Positions 1-8,485 of a stretch of DNA of 64,000 nt are shown here, in pieces. The position numbers were made by a program, and so were the translations under genes. The stretch's first letter is position 1. Every line of letters begins with the position of its first letter. The stretch is from Sva-07 sp963728355 (lineage in GTDB: Bacteria; Actinomycetota; Acidimicrobiia; Acidimicrobiales; Ilumatobacteraceae). The stretch is from NCBI GenBank assembly GCA_963728355.1, contig CAVSJQ010000001.1, positions 646,866 to 710,865 on the forward strand, read 5' to 3'. The notes beneath the pieces were generated by a model. The model was given only the letters and a program-made list of their open reading frames with translations. It did not search any database and was not told the origin of the DNA.

Positions 1-126
1 GCCGTGGTGCTCGAGACCACCGGCGACATCAGCGTCGTCCACGGTGAGGGACGCCTCGACCCCGAGTTGTACGACAACGTCCGCCAGCTGCGACCCGACG
101 GTCCGCTCACCAGCGACGAGCGATGA
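1..126 (+). CDS. C-terminal fragment, possible DUF421/YetF-like membrane protein
   Basis: The reading frame is open from the first base and stops at 124-126, so only the last 41 residues are seen. The fragment contains an AVVLETTGDISVV stretch followed by a short charged tail. That pattern resembles the cytoplasmic C-terminal domain of DUF421/YetF proteins, where a strand reading roughly LExDGxxSVI follows the membrane part. No membrane segment lies inside the window, so the family call is tentative. It is convergent with the phosphatase gene that ends immediately after it (127), leaving no spacer between the two stop codons. Confidence 0.45.
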   Translation, partial: AVVLETTGDISVVHGEGRLDPELYDNVRQLRPDGPLTSDER

Positions 127-840
127 TCAGATCAGTGGTTCGGCGGCGGGGCTGAACGTGGGGCTGAGGTGCGAGGTGTCGTTCCAACAGCGCACCACCC
201 AGCGATCGCCGTCGACGACGATGTGGGAGATCGAGGCGTTGTCGGATCCGGTGAAGGCGAACCCTGTCGAGCCGGTGGCGATGTTCATGATCTGGCCGAT
301 GACGCCCCCATGGACCACCGCCACCACCAAGTCGTCGGGATGGTCGGCGGCGATGCGTTCGATACCGCGGCGCACGCGGTTCTCGAACTGGTGGGCGGGC
401 TCCCCGCCGGGAATCACGTCCCAGCGCTGCTCGACGTACATCCGCTGAGCGATCGGATCACCGTCGGCGACACGCCGCCGGAACTCGCCGCCCTCCCAAT
501 CGCCGAGGTACACCTCGCGCAGGTCGGCGATCTCGACGGCCTCCATCTCGAGGTACTCCAGCAGCGGCTCGGCCGTCTGGTGTGTCCGTTGCAACGTGGT
601 CACGTAGACGGCGGCGATCCGTTCGCCCGTGTCGATCAATCGCTGCGCAGCCAGCTTGGCCTGTTCGTGACCTTCGGGAGCGAGCGGGGGGTCGCCGTGG
701 CCGTCGACGAGGGCGAACGACTCCCCCTCGACGTGGGGCGCGGACTCGCCGTGGCGCACCAGGAGGATCTCGGTCGCGCCCGGCGGCGGCGCGAACCTCG
801 ACTGGGGGAACGTCCGTGTCTCGGGGGCGGTGTCGGCCAT
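127..840 (-). CDS. Histidine phosphatase family protein
   Basis: This 237-residue protein has the phosphoglycerate-mutase-like fold signature. An LLVRHGES motif near residue 27 supplies the phospho-accepting His. A second motif, VVHGGV near residue 175, supplies the second catalytic His, with conserved Arg and Glu residues between them. Members dephosphorylate small phosphorylated metabolites or act as phosphomutases; the substrate cannot be told from sequence. The N-terminal 20 residues look like a flexible extension before the first strand. The start at 840 is the first good ATG. No operon partner is visible, and the upstream region (841-1013) carries short palindromic repeats. Confidence 0.85.
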   Translation of the reverse strand: MADTAPETRTFPQSRFAPPPGATEILLVRHGESAPHVEGESFALVDGHGDPPLAPEGHEQAKLAAQRLIDTGERIAAVYVTTLQRTHQTAEPLLEYLEMEAVEIADLREVYLGDWEGGEFRRRVADGDPIAQRMYVEQRWDVIPGGEPAHQFENRVRRGIERIAADHPDDLVVAVVHGGVIGQIMNIATGSTGFAFTGSDNASISHIVVDGDRWVVRCWNDTSHLSPTFSPAAEPLI

Positions 841-862
841 CCCCGGAACCTAGCGACCTTCC

Positions 863-914
863 CGTTTACGTGATACTTCCGGCGGACCGGGTCACCCGAA
901 TCCGCACACAAACG
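863..914. repeat. REP-like palindromic repeat, copy 1
   Basis: A unit of about 52 bp is bounded by CGTTTACG on the left and ACACAAACG on the right, an imperfect terminal inverted repeat. Its interior (CTTCCGGCGGACCGGGTCAC) is shared base for base with copy 2. Confidence 0.6.
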
Positions 915-934
915 TCACGCCACGCACCCCGAGA

Positions 935-985
935 CGTTTGCGTCGGACTTCCGGCGGACCGGGTCACCGGGATCCGCACACAAAC
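935..985. repeat. REP-like palindromic repeat, copy 2
   Basis: This is a near-identical second copy of the unit at 863. It starts CGTTTGCG, shares the interior CTTCCGGCGGACCGGGTCAC, and ends CACACAAAC. The two copies are in the same orientation, 20 bp apart, upstream of the desaturase-like gene. Confidence 0.6.
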
Positions 986-1013
986 AGGCTTTGGCGGCGG
1001 CCAGACTGGTGGC

Positions 1014-1940
1014 GTGAAGCTGCTCAACGGGCGACCGGTGGACACGATCGACCTACTGTCGCTGCCGGCCTTCGTCGGCACGATGGTGTGGGAATCCCGG
1101 GTGCTCGCCCGGCGCGAGCGACGCGTGTTCGGCGACCTCGATGACGCGACGCCCGAGGAGTTGTCCGACGCCCGTCTGCCACCGGACCCGCTGGTGCCGG
1201 TCGGTTACGAGCGACGCGACACCGCGGCGAGCCTGACGATGCTCGCCGGCAACGTCGCAGTCAATCTCGCGCTCGCCAGTGTCGTCGGCGCGATGGGCCG
1301 TGCGGTGTTCAAGCGGCGGGTCGTCGATCTCGGGGTCACGAAGTGGTCGCTGCCCGCGGCGATGGTCGCCTGGGACTTCCTCTACTACTGGGATCATCGC
1401 TGGATGCACGAAGTCCGGCTGCTCTGGGCGAACCACGTGACCCATCACTCGAGCGAGCGGTACAACCTGTCGACGGCGCTGCGCCAGCCGTGGTCGGGGT
1501 TCCTCACGTCGTGGGTCTTCCTGCCGATGCCGCTGCTCGGGATCCCGGCCCACCACGTCGCCAAGGCGGGCCAGTTGAACCTGCTGTACCAGTACTGGAT
1601 CCACACCGAGGCGATCGACCGCCTGCCCGCACCGATCGAGGTGGTGTTCAACACGCCGTCACATCATCGGGTGCACCACGGCGCCAACCCGCAGTACCTC
1701 GACAAGAACTACGGCGGGATCCTGATCGTGTGGGACAAGCTGTTCGGCACGTTCGAGCCCGAGGTGCGCCGCATCAAGTACGGCCTCACCAAGAACATCG
1801 ACACCTACAACCCGATCCGCATCGGCTACCACGAGTTCGTCGACATCGCCCGTGACGTCCGCCGTGCCAGCGGCTGGCGCAACAAGCTCGGCTACGTGTT
1901 CCGCGGCCCCGGCTGGCAGCCCGCCGCCACGTTTGCGTGA
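1014..1940 (+). CDS. Sterol desaturase / fatty acid hydroxylase superfamily protein
   Basis: This is a 308-residue membrane di-iron enzyme candidate. The His clusters that bind the metal pair are visible: HRWMHE near residue 127, NHVTHHSSERYN near residue 142, and HRVHHG near residue 217, followed by a conserved NYGGILIVWDKLFGTF stretch. Such enzymes hydroxylate or desaturate sterols, fatty acids or carotenoids using O2; the substrate here is unknown. I chose GTG 1014 because the reading frame upstream overlaps the repeats and the antisense phosphatase and shows no family similarity. A third repeat copy overlaps the last codons. Hydrophobic stretches around residues 75-95 and 170-200 fit membrane hairpins. 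Confidence 0.85.
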   Translation: MKLLNGRPVDTIDLLSLPAFVGTMVWESRVLARRERRVFGDLDDATPEELSDARLPPDPLVPVGYERRDTAASLTMLAGNVAVNLALASVVGAMGRAVFKRRVVDLGVTKWSLPAAMVAWDFLYYWDHRWMHEVRLLWANHVTHHSSERYNLSTALRQPWSGFLTSWVFLPMPLLGIPAHHVAKAGQLNLLYQYWIHTEAIDRLPAPIEVVFNTPSHHRVHHGANPQYLDKNYGGILIVWDKLFGTFEPEVRRIKYGLTKNIDTYNPIRIGYHEFVDIARDVRRASGWRNKLGYVFRGPGWQPAATFA

Positions 1941-1982
1941 GGTTCTCGGTGGGGCGGTCCACCGAAAATGCAGCACAAACGT
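1929..1982. repeat. REP-like palindromic repeat, copy 3
   Basis: Ends ACGTTTGCG and GCACAAACGT match the termini of the two copies upstream of the desaturase. The interior differs but is itself palindromic (TCGGTGGG, then CCACCGA). It begins inside the last codons of the desaturase gene and probably also forms its transcription-termination hairpin. Confidence 0.5.
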
Positions 1983-2010
1983 CGGTTGTCCGTGACGTCG
2001 TACGGCTCGG

Positions 2011-2970
2011 TCATGTTCCGACGGTGGTTCCGGCGAGGTCGAAGCGCTCGTCCGGCTCGGACAGCTCGGCGCAGACCGCCGTCGTCATGTCGACGAAGGC
2101 ACACGCCGCCGGCGACAGGGTGCGGCCCGAACGCCAGGCGATCGACACCTGCCGCCCCGGGATCGGCGGGTCGAGCGGATGGAGCGAGGTACGCGGGTCC
2201 TCGGGCTCCGTGCACAGCAACGGCATCACCGCCACGCCCATGCCTGCCCGGACCATCGCGGCGACCGTGCCGTTGTCGTGGGAGCGGAACACGTAGCTCG
2301 GATCGAGGCCGGCCGAGCGCAGCCCGGCCTCGTTGAGCAGCGAACAGGAGTTGGGCGGTTGGCCGATCAGCGGCTCGTCGCCGATCGCGGCAATCGACAC
2401 CGGGCCGGGCGGGAACTGGCCCGGCCGGGCGATCAGTACGAACGGATCGGTGAGCAGGAGCCTCGATTCGAACCCGGACTGCGCCGGCTCGCCCCCGTCG
2501 CCGACGAGGAACGACACCTCGGTCTGGCCACGTTCGAGGTGCGCTTCGAGTTCCTCGTCGACGTCCGTCTCGAACAACTGCACGTCGACATCGGGATGAC
2601 CGGTCCGAAACCGTCCGAGCACCATCGGCAATACGGCCGACGAGACGCTCTGGAACGTGCCGATCGTGAGCCGTCCGGTGTGACCGGAACGGAACCGGTC
2701 GAGGTCGTCGGCGAGCGCTTCGACCCGCCCGAGAAGATCGCGACCCCCGCGCAGCAACTCGGCGCCGAACGGGGTGAGCTCGACCGCACGCGGTCCACCG
2801 GGGCGGTCGAAGACGCGCTCGCCGACGGCCCGTTCGAGTGCTGCGATCTGCTGGCTGACCGCCGACTGGGTGTAGCCCAACCGCTCGGCGGCACGCGCGA
2901 ACGTCCCTTCGGTGGCCACGGCGTCGAGCGCCACGAGATGCCGGAGATCGAGGTCGCGCAACGCCGCCAT
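2011..2970 (-). CDS. LysR family transcriptional regulator
   Basis: The 319-residue length is normal for the family. The N-terminal winged helix-turn-helix covers about residues 5-65, with the typical FARAAERLGYTQSAVSQQI recognition region. A periplasmic-binding-protein-like effector domain follows from about residue 95. The start codon at 2968-2970 lies within a perfect 27-bp inverted repeat (2969-2995), so the regulator very likely represses itself from a site covering its own translation start. The divergent neighbour is a small uncharacterised gene (3047). The effector and regulon cannot be inferred. Confidence 0.9.
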   Translation of the reverse strand: MAALRDLDLRHLVALDAVATEGTFARAAERLGYTQSAVSQQIAALERAVGERVFDRPGGPRAVELTPFGAELLRGGRDLLGRVEALADDLDRFRSGHTGRLTIGTFQSVSSAVLPMVLGRFRTGHPDVDVQLFETDVDEELEAHLERGQTEVSFLVGDGGEPAQSGFESRLLLTDPFVLIARPGQFPPGPVSIAAIGDEPLIGQPPNSCSLLNEAGLRSAGLDPSYVFRSHDNGTVAAMVRAGMGVAVMPLLCTEPEDPRTSLHPLDPPIPGRQVSIAWRSGRTLSPAACAFVDMTTAVCAELSEPDERFDLAGTTVGT

Positions 2971-2995
2971 GATGATCAGTATAACTGATCATCAT
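2969..2995. promoter_or_regulatory. Perfect inverted repeat, likely LysR operator
   Basis: The left arm ATGATGATCAGT (2969-2980) is the exact reverse complement of the right arm ACTGATCATCAT (2984-2995), with a 3-nt centre. It overlaps the LysR start codon and lies in the divergent intergenic region, the usual place for an autoregulatory LysR-type site. It is A/T-rich compared with its surroundings. Confidence 0.75.
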
Positions 2996-3046
2996 GTGCG
3001 CGGATCATCGCCACATATGTCGCTCCGCCGGCCGTACCGTGATGGC

Positions 3047-3346
3047 ATGACCTCCTCCACGATGTCTCCCACGATGTCTCCCGCGACCTCTTCCACGATG
3101 TCCCCCGCCGGCCGGCTCGACGACATCGCCATCACCATCGACCGTCACGGTGTCGAATCGCTCGACCGCCACGTCGTCGACGACGTGCTCGCCCTCGCCG
3201 CCACCGCCGGCGCATCGCCCGTGCTCGCCGAGGTGTTCGCCGACGAACTCGAGCCCGCCCCGGTGCGCGAACGCGCCTTCGGTCTGCTCGCCATGCAGAT
3301 CGTCTCCGGTCGGCGCACGCGCTTCCAGTTCACGCTCGCCGCCTGA
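3047..3346 (+). CDS. Small hypothetical protein
   Basis: This frame of 99 codons starts at ATG 3047, after the LysR operator. The first 20 residues are low complexity: a micro-repeat of Met-Ser-Pro and Thr-Ser encoded by repeated ACGATGTCTCCC units. The rest is a compact alpha-helical-looking domain rich in Ala, Leu, Val and Asp, ending FQFTLAA. I do not recognise the family. The true start could be inside the repeat, since several in-frame Met codons are available. Divergence from the LysR gene makes it the obvious candidate target of that regulator. Confidence 0.55.
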   Translation: MTSSTMSPTMSPATSSTMSPAGRLDDIAITIDRHGVESLDRHVVDDVLALAATAGASPVLAEVFADELEPAPVRERAFGLLAMQIVSGRRTRFQFTLAA

Positions 3347-3402
3347 CCCCGCCCAGCGACAGCCACCGGACAGCGGCGACCTCGCTCCCTAGAGTCGTCC
3401 TC

Positions 3403-4260
3403 GTGGAAGAGTTCGAGGGCAAGGTCGCAGCGATCACCGGAGCCGGATCCGGCATCGGACGAGGTCTCGCGCTGGAGCTGGCCGACCGGGGCTGCCGCCT
3501 CGCACTGTCCGACGTCGACGACATCGGACTCGCCGAGACCGTCGCACTGATCGAGCAGCCCGGCGGCACTCCTCGTTGCACCGAGGTGGCGTCCGCCCGA
3601 GTCGACGTCGCCGACCGTCACGCCGTGGAGGAATGGGCGGGCGCGGTGGCCGACCGGCACGGGCAGGTCAACCTGATCTTCAACAACGCCGGCGTTGCAC
3701 TGGCAGCCAACCTCGACGCGATGAGCTACGAGAGCTTCCGCTGGCTGATGGACGTCAACTTCTGGGGCGTCGTCCACGGCACCATGGCGTTCCTACCGCA
3801 CCTGAAGGCCTCGGGCGACGGACACGTCGTCAACATCTCGAGCGTGTTCGGGCTTCTCGGCATCCCGAGCCAGTCGGCCTACAACTCGGCGAAGTTCGCC
3901 GTGCGGGGATTCACCGACGCGTTGCGAACCGAGCTCGACATCGAACGTTGCGGGGTGTCGGCCACCACGATTCATCCCGGTGGCATACGCACCAACATCG
4001 CCCGCAACGCCCGCTTCGAGTTCGCCGAGCACGAGGAGGCCGTCGACGCCGAACAGGCCGCCGCCGACTTCGAGCGGCTGACGCGCACGACACCGCAGAA
4101 GGCGGCGCAGCTGATCATCGGCGCCGTCGAGAAGAACAAGCGCCGAGCCCTGATCGGCCCGGACGCCCATCTGTTCGACGCCGCGGCCCGCCTGTCTCCA
4201 CGCGGTGCCCAGTGGGTGCTCGGCAGGCTGATCGGCCGCATGCATGGGACCATCGTGTGA
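3403..4260 (+). CDS. SDR family NAD(P)-dependent oxidoreductase
   Basis: This is a classical short-chain dehydrogenase of 285 residues. The cofactor motif TGAGSGIG lies near residue 14, NNAG near residue 92, a catalytic Ser near residue 144, and YNSAK near residue 158. The sequence after YxxxK (TTIHPGGIRT) is typical of classical SDRs. GTG 3403 is the only sensible start, four codons before the first beta strand. The C-terminal extension of about 50 residues is longer than in minimal SDRs and is shared by many actinobacterial acyl-chain or sterol SDRs. The substrate is unknown. It converges with corA. Confidence 0.88.
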   Translation: MEEFEGKVAAITGAGSGIGRGLALELADRGCRLALSDVDDIGLAETVALIEQPGGTPRCTEVASARVDVADRHAVEEWAGAVADRHGQVNLIFNNAGVALAANLDAMSYESFRWLMDVNFWGVVHGTMAFLPHLKASGDGHVVNISSVFGLLGIPSQSAYNSAKFAVRGFTDALRTELDIERCGVSATTIHPGGIRTNIARNARFEFAEHEEAVDAEQAAADFERLTRTTPQKAAQLIIGAVEKNKRRALIGPDAHLFDAAARLSPRGAQWVLGRLIGRMHGTIV

Positions 4261-4269
4261 GCGCCAGCT

Positions 4270-5292
4270 CTAGAGCCAGCCGGAATTCTTGAACTGTCGG
4301 TAGAGCAGGACGACGGCGATCGCCGTCAACGACAAGACGACGGGATAGCCGATCGTCCATTCGAGCTCCGGCATGTTCTCGAAGTTCATGCCGTAGATGC
4401 CGGCGACCATCGTCGGGACCGCCGCCATCGCGACCCAGGCGCTGATCTTGCGCATGTCGTCGTTCTGGCGGACCGTGATCTGCGTCAGGCTCGCTGTCAG
4501 CGCCGCATCGAGCAGACCCGACAGCGAGTGCGCCCGAGTGACGGCGCGGTCGAGCTGGTCGGCCGCCTCGTTGAGGTCGTGCAGGATCGGGGGCGGCATC
4601 TGCGACCCGCGCACCCGGATGAGGCGGGCCAGCGGGTCGTCGAGTGAATCGATCGCCACGATCATCTGCCGCACCTCCCGCTTGAGCTTGTACAGGCGCT
4701 GCACCGGCTGACGGTTGCTGTCGGAGAAGACGTCACCCTCGACCTCGACGACGTCGTTCTCGAACCCGTCGAGCGCCGGTGCGTACCCGTCGATGACCAC
4801 GTTGACGACGGCGGCGACGACGGCACTCGGTCCCAGCCGGAGTCGGTCGGGATCGGCTTCGAGTGCGGCGCGGGCCGATGACAACTGGCTGGCCTGGCCG
4901 TGGCGGATGGAGATCACGGCGCGCGGCCCGACGAGCAGCGTCATCTCGCCGAGGGCGATCGTCTCGTTGCGATCGTCGTAGGCGGCGGTCCGCAGCACCA
5001 GGCGGACGATCGAGTCTTCGACGGTCAGCACCGGCCGCGCGTGCGGCGTCAGCACGTCCGTGGCCGACACCCCGGTGATGCGGAGCGCATCCATGCCCTG
5101 CTGCAGCTCGGACTCGTCGGGCATCCGCAGACCGAGCCAGACGAACCCGTCGCCGACCACCGGATCGTCCAGCGTCATCGTGGCGGGATCGAAGTCCCGG
5201 CGTCGGCCGTCGACGTAGGCGGCACAATCGATCATCACGCCACCAGTGTCGCCGTTCGACGCAGCCGTTTCGGCGATCTCAGAGTCGCTCAT
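4270..5292 (-). CDS. corA: CorA family divalent cation transporter
   Basis: This 340-residue protein has a soluble N-terminal funnel domain, a long helix, and two C-terminal membrane segments (about residues 280-300 and 312-332). The selectivity motif YGMNF follows the first segment, and a basic tail (YRQFKNSGWL) closes the protein. CorA proteins form homopentameric Mg2+/Co2+ channels in the inner membrane. Its first 14 bases overlap the end of the DUF5655 gene, so the two are probably translationally coupled. I see no M-box or other Mg-sensing leader. Confidence 0.88.
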   Translation of the reverse strand: MSDSEIAETAASNGDTGGVMIDCAAYVDGRRRDFDPATMTLDDPVVGDGFVWLGLRMPDESELQQGMDALRITGVSATDVLTPHARPVLTVEDSIVRLVLRTAAYDDRNETIALGEMTLLVGPRAVISIRHGQASQLSSARAALEADPDRLRLGPSAVVAAVVNVVIDGYAPALDGFENDVVEVEGDVFSDSNRQPVQRLYKLKREVRQMIVAIDSLDDPLARLIRVRGSQMPPPILHDLNEAADQLDRAVTRAHSLSGLLDAALTASLTQITVRQNDDMRKISAWVAMAAVPTMVAGIYGMNFENMPELEWTIGYPVVLSLTAIAVVLLYRQFKNSGWL

Positions 5293-5695
5293 CCCGATAG
5301 GCCTCGGTCAACAGGTCGAGCAGGTCCGCATCGACCTCGGCGGCGTCGCGAACGTTGGCCACATGCCAATGACGAGCGCCGTACTCGACGACCTTGCGCG
5401 TGATCGTCGGGTGGCCGGCCCGCCGACGGAGAGAGAACGAGATCGCGACCCACCGGTCCTTGGGACGCAGCTCGGCGAACTTGCGAGGATTCTTGAGGAA
5501 GATCCCGACCGACACGATGTCGGCGTGAACCGGCCCCAGTGTCTCGACGTGCGCCATCACCGCTTCGAAGATCGGACGCTCGTGAGGCGGCCCGGTCGCG
5601 AAATACTCCTCGAGGCTGAGACCGGGTGCGCAGTCGTGGGACTGTGCAGCTCGCCCGAACAGCCGACCGCATTCCGGGCAGATCCATGCTCCCAC
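5279..5695 (-). CDS. DUF5655 domain-containing protein
   Basis: A 138-residue protein from GTG 5695. It opens with a zinc-ribbon-like CPEC and SHDC pair within the first 20 residues. The DUF5655 core follows (EEYFATGPP, then a VGIFLKNPRKFAELRPK segment). The reading frame extends upstream to 5884, but that part is antisense to the flavoprotein gene and unlike the family. DUF5655 proteins are soluble and of unknown function, sometimes fused to nucleic-acid-related domains. The gene overlaps corA by 14 bp and is divergent from the flavoprotein gene with about 80 bp between starts. Confidence 0.7.
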   Translation of the reverse strand: MGAWICPECGRLFGRAAQSHDCAPGLSLEEYFATGPPHERPIFEAVMAHVETLGPVHADIVSVGIFLKNPRKFAELRPKDRWVAISFSLRRRAGHPTITRKVVEYGARHWHVANVRDAAEVDADLLDLLTEAYRDERL

Positions 5696-5776
5696 GGCGC
5701 CGATCCTTGCAGCATCCGCTGGTTGCTGATGCGCGACCCCGCTGCGCGAAGCTTCCGAGCAGATGAGGGGAATCAC

Positions 5777-7294
5777 ATGAGTCAGACAAGCAGCACGCTC
5801 GACCGCGCGCACGATCAGGGAGTGGAGCACTTCGACGTCCTGATCGTCGGGGCGGGGATCTCCGGCATCGGCGCCGGCTACCACCTACAGGACCAGTATC
5901 CAGAGAAGTCGTTCGTCATCCTCGAGAAGTTCGAGAGCTTCGGAGGCACGTGGCTGACCCACAAGTACCCCGGAATCCGCTCCGACAGCGACCTCTACAC
6001 GTTCGGCTACCGGTTCAAGCCGTGGATCGGCCCGCCGATCGCCACCGCCGACGAGATCCTCACCTACATGGGCGAGGTGATCGAGGAGAACGATCTCGGT
6101 CGCCGCATCCGCTATCACCACGCGATCACGTCGGCGGAGTGGGCGAGCGCCGACAATCTCTGGACGCTGCACGGCAGACGGACCGACCCGCAGACCGGCG
6201 ACACGACACCGGTGACGTTCACGACCAACTTCTTGTGGATGTGCCAGGGCTACTACCGCCACGAGAAGGGCTACACCCCCGACTGGCCCGGCACGGACGA
6301 CTACCAGGGCGAGATCGTGCACCCGCAGACCTGGCCGAACGACATCGACCTGAGCGGTAAGCAGGTGCTGGTCATCGGCTCCGGCGCCACGGCGGCGACG
6401 CTGGTGCCCGCCATCGCCGACGAGTGCGGACACGTCACCATGCTGCAGCGCTCGCCGACGTACTTCTTCTCGCGGCCCAACGTCAACGAGGTCGCCGACA
6501 TGCTGCGCGACCTGGACGTCCCCGAGGAGTGGACGCACGAAATCGTCCGCCGAAAGGCGCTCAAGGACGGCGACGAGATCGCCCGGATGTCGTTCGAGCA
6601 CCCCGAGATGGTGCGCGACGAACTGATCGGCCTCGTGCGCGCCGAACTGCCCGAGGGCTACGACGTCGAGACCCACTTCACGCCGCGCTATCTGCCGTGG
6701 CGCCAACGCATCGCGATGGTCCCCGACGGCGACCTGTTCAAGGGGATCAGCAGCGGCAAGGCGTCGGTCGTGACCGACGAGATCGAGACGTTCAACGAGA
6801 CGGGGATTCTCACCAAGTCCGGCCGACAGCTCGACGCCGACGTGATCATCACGGCGACCGGCTTCGACCTGAGCGTGCTCGGCGACATCCAGTTCACCGT
6901 CGACGGCGCCCCGGTCAACTACGCCGACACGATCACCTACCGCGGGATGATGTTCACCGGCGTCCCCAACATGGTGTGGGTGTTCGGCTACTTCCGGGCG
7001 AGCTGGACGCTGCGTGCCGACCTGATCGGCGACTGGGTGTGTCGCCTGCTGCACCACATGGACGACCTCGGCGTGCACAAGGTGACGCCACAGCTACGCC
7101 CCGAGGACGCCGACATGCAACTCGGTTCGTGGATCGACCCGGAGAACTTCAACCCTGGGTACCTGATGCGTAGCCAGCACCTGATGCCCAAGCGCGGGGA
7201 CAAGCCCGAGTGGCAACACACCCAGGACTACATGGCCGAGAAGGACACTCTGCCCATCGCCGACCTCGACGACGGCTGCCTGATCTACCAGTGA
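5777..7294 (+). CDS. Flavin-containing monooxygenase, Baeyer-Villiger type
   Basis: The 505-residue enzyme has an FAD site GAGISG (25-30) and the FGGTW...YPG loop (55-66). A fingerprint at about 176-187 matches the BVMO pattern F/Y-x-G-x3-H-x3-W-P, and an NADPH site GSGATA lies at 201-206. These enzymes insert oxygen next to ketones or oxidise heteroatoms using NADPH and O2. A membrane-associated route for bulky hydrophobic substrates is common in this branch. ATG 5777 follows a GAGGGG ribosome site at 5765-5770. A palindromic repeat starts three bases after the stop codon. Confidence 0.87.
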   Translation: MSQTSSTLDRAHDQGVEHFDVLIVGAGISGIGAGYHLQDQYPEKSFVILEKFESFGGTWLTHKYPGIRSDSDLYTFGYRFKPWIGPPIATADEILTYMGEVIEENDLGRRIRYHHAITSAEWASADNLWTLHGRRTDPQTGDTTPVTFTTNFLWMCQGYYRHEKGYTPDWPGTDDYQGEIVHPQTWPNDIDLSGKQVLVIGSGATAATLVPAIADECGHVTMLQRSPTYFFSRPNVNEVADMLRDLDVPEEWTHEIVRRKALKDGDEIARMSFEHPEMVRDELIGLVRAELPEGYDVETHFTPRYLPWRQRIAMVPDGDLFKGISSGKASVVTDEIETFNETGILTKSGRQLDADVIITATGFDLSVLGDIQFTVDGAPVNYADTITYRGMMFTGVPNMVWVFGYFRASWTLRADLIGDWVCRLLHHMDDLGVHKVTPQLRPEDADMQLGSWIDPENFNPGYLMRSQHLMPKRGDKPEWQHTQDYMAEKDTLPIADLDDGCLIYQ

Positions 7295-7296
7295 CC

Positions 7297-7327
7297 GTTA
7301 CGCCAGGGGTCAGACCCCCGGCGTAAC
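7297..7327. repeat. 31-bp imperfect palindrome, copy A
   Basis: The arms are GTTACGCC and GGCGTAAC around a GGGGTCAGACCCC core. It starts three bases after the flavoprotein stop codon. It is the exact reverse complement of the element at 10484-10514. It would act as a strong hairpin at the transcript end. Confidence 0.75.
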
Positions 7328-7366
7328 AGTCGGCGGCGCGAAGGTCCGGATGCGAGACTCCGGCCC

Positions 7367-8437
7367 ATGACGGTTCGCATCGGCTTCATCGGCACCGGCT
7401 TCATCGCGCGCACCCACAGCTGGTTCCTGAAGCACACGGCGGCCGACCAGCGGATCGTCGCGGTCCACGACCTCGACGCCGACCGGGCGCAGGCGTTCGC
7501 GGCACGAGTCGGCGCGGAGGCCGTCGGCGCGGATGAGGTGCTCGACCGGGTCGATGCGCTGTTCGTCACGACCTGGACATCGGAGCACGAACGCCTCGTC
7601 GCAGCCGCGGCCGAGCACGGGCTCGCCGTGTTCTGCGAGAAGCCGCTCGCGGTCGATGCAGTGTCGGCGGAGCGGATGGTCGAGTCCGTCGGAGCGGCCG
7701 GCGTCGTCAACCAGGTCGGGCTGATCCTGCGGTTCATGCCGCAGTTCCTGTACGCGAAGACGCTGCTCGCCGACCCGCGAGGGGGACGCCTGCTCGCCGT
7801 CTCGTTCCGGGACGACCAGTTCATCCCGATCCAGAGCCACTACGGATCGACGTGGCGCGTCGATCCCGAGCGCTGCGGCCGCGGCACGCTGCTCGAACAC
7901 TCGATCCACGACGTCGACATCATGCAGTGGATGTGCGGACCCGTCGGGTCGGTCAGCGGCACCGTGCGCGAGGTGCACGGCCATCACCTCATCGACGACG
8001 TGACGACCGCCCGGCTCGAGTTCGACAACGGTGCGGTCGCGTCGCTGACGTCGATCTGGCACGACATCGTCGACCGCCCCAGCCTGCGCCACATCGAGAT
8101 CTTCAGCGAGAACCTGTACGTGCTCCTCGACGGCGAAGCGACGACGCCGGTCACGTGGCAGTTCACGGGAGAGCCGGTGCAGCGTCTCGACGGAGACGCC
8201 CTGGCGCGCGCCTGCATCGACGCCGGGATGGCACGCCAACGCGACCTCGCCCCGGTTCCCGGCGGCGCAATGTTCAACCCCCTGACCCCGTTCCTCGATG
8301 CGATCGCCGACGGTTCCCGGTCACCGCTCCCACTCAGCGAAGCACTTCCCGCGCAACGCATCGTCGATGCGATCTACGCATCCGCGGACGCGTCCGGAGC
8401 ACCCATCGACTGTCACACGGTGCCGGGCCCAACGTGA
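7367..8437 (+). CDS. Gfo/Idh/MocA family oxidoreductase
   Basis: The N-terminal Rossmann domain shows GFIGTGFIA (about 6-14) and the family signature EKPLAVD near residue 94. The C-terminal alpha/beta domain contains the typical substrate-pocket stretch LLEHSIHDVDIMQW. Family members are NAD(P)-dependent dehydrogenases of sugars, inositols or related polyols. The length of 356 residues is typical. The gene stands alone between the palindromic repeat and a convergent nucleosidase gene, so its pathway is not clear from context. Confidence 0.86.
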   Translation: MTVRIGFIGTGFIARTHSWFLKHTAADQRIVAVHDLDADRAQAFAARVGAEAVGADEVLDRVDALFVTTWTSEHERLVAAAAEHGLAVFCEKPLAVDAVSAERMVESVGAAGVVNQVGLILRFMPQFLYAKTLLADPRGGRLLAVSFRDDQFIPIQSHYGSTWRVDPERCGRGTLLEHSIHDVDIMQWMCGPVGSVSGTVREVHGHHLIDDVTTARLEFDNGAVASLTSIWHDIVDRPSLRHIEIFSENLYVLLDGEATTPVTWQFTGEPVQRLDGDALARACIDAGMARQRDLAPVPGGAMFNPLTPFLDAIADGSRSPLPLSEALPAQRIVDAIYASADASGAPIDCHTVPGPT

Positions 8438-8485
8438 CCGTTCGAGTCGGCGACGACACCGTCGTCGCACGATTCGGGCAACCGC

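Noticed and set aside
5885..7078. Minus-strand frame of nearly 400 codons opposite the flavoprotein
   Set aside because: Shadow of the strongly supported monooxygenase gene, with no motif of its own.
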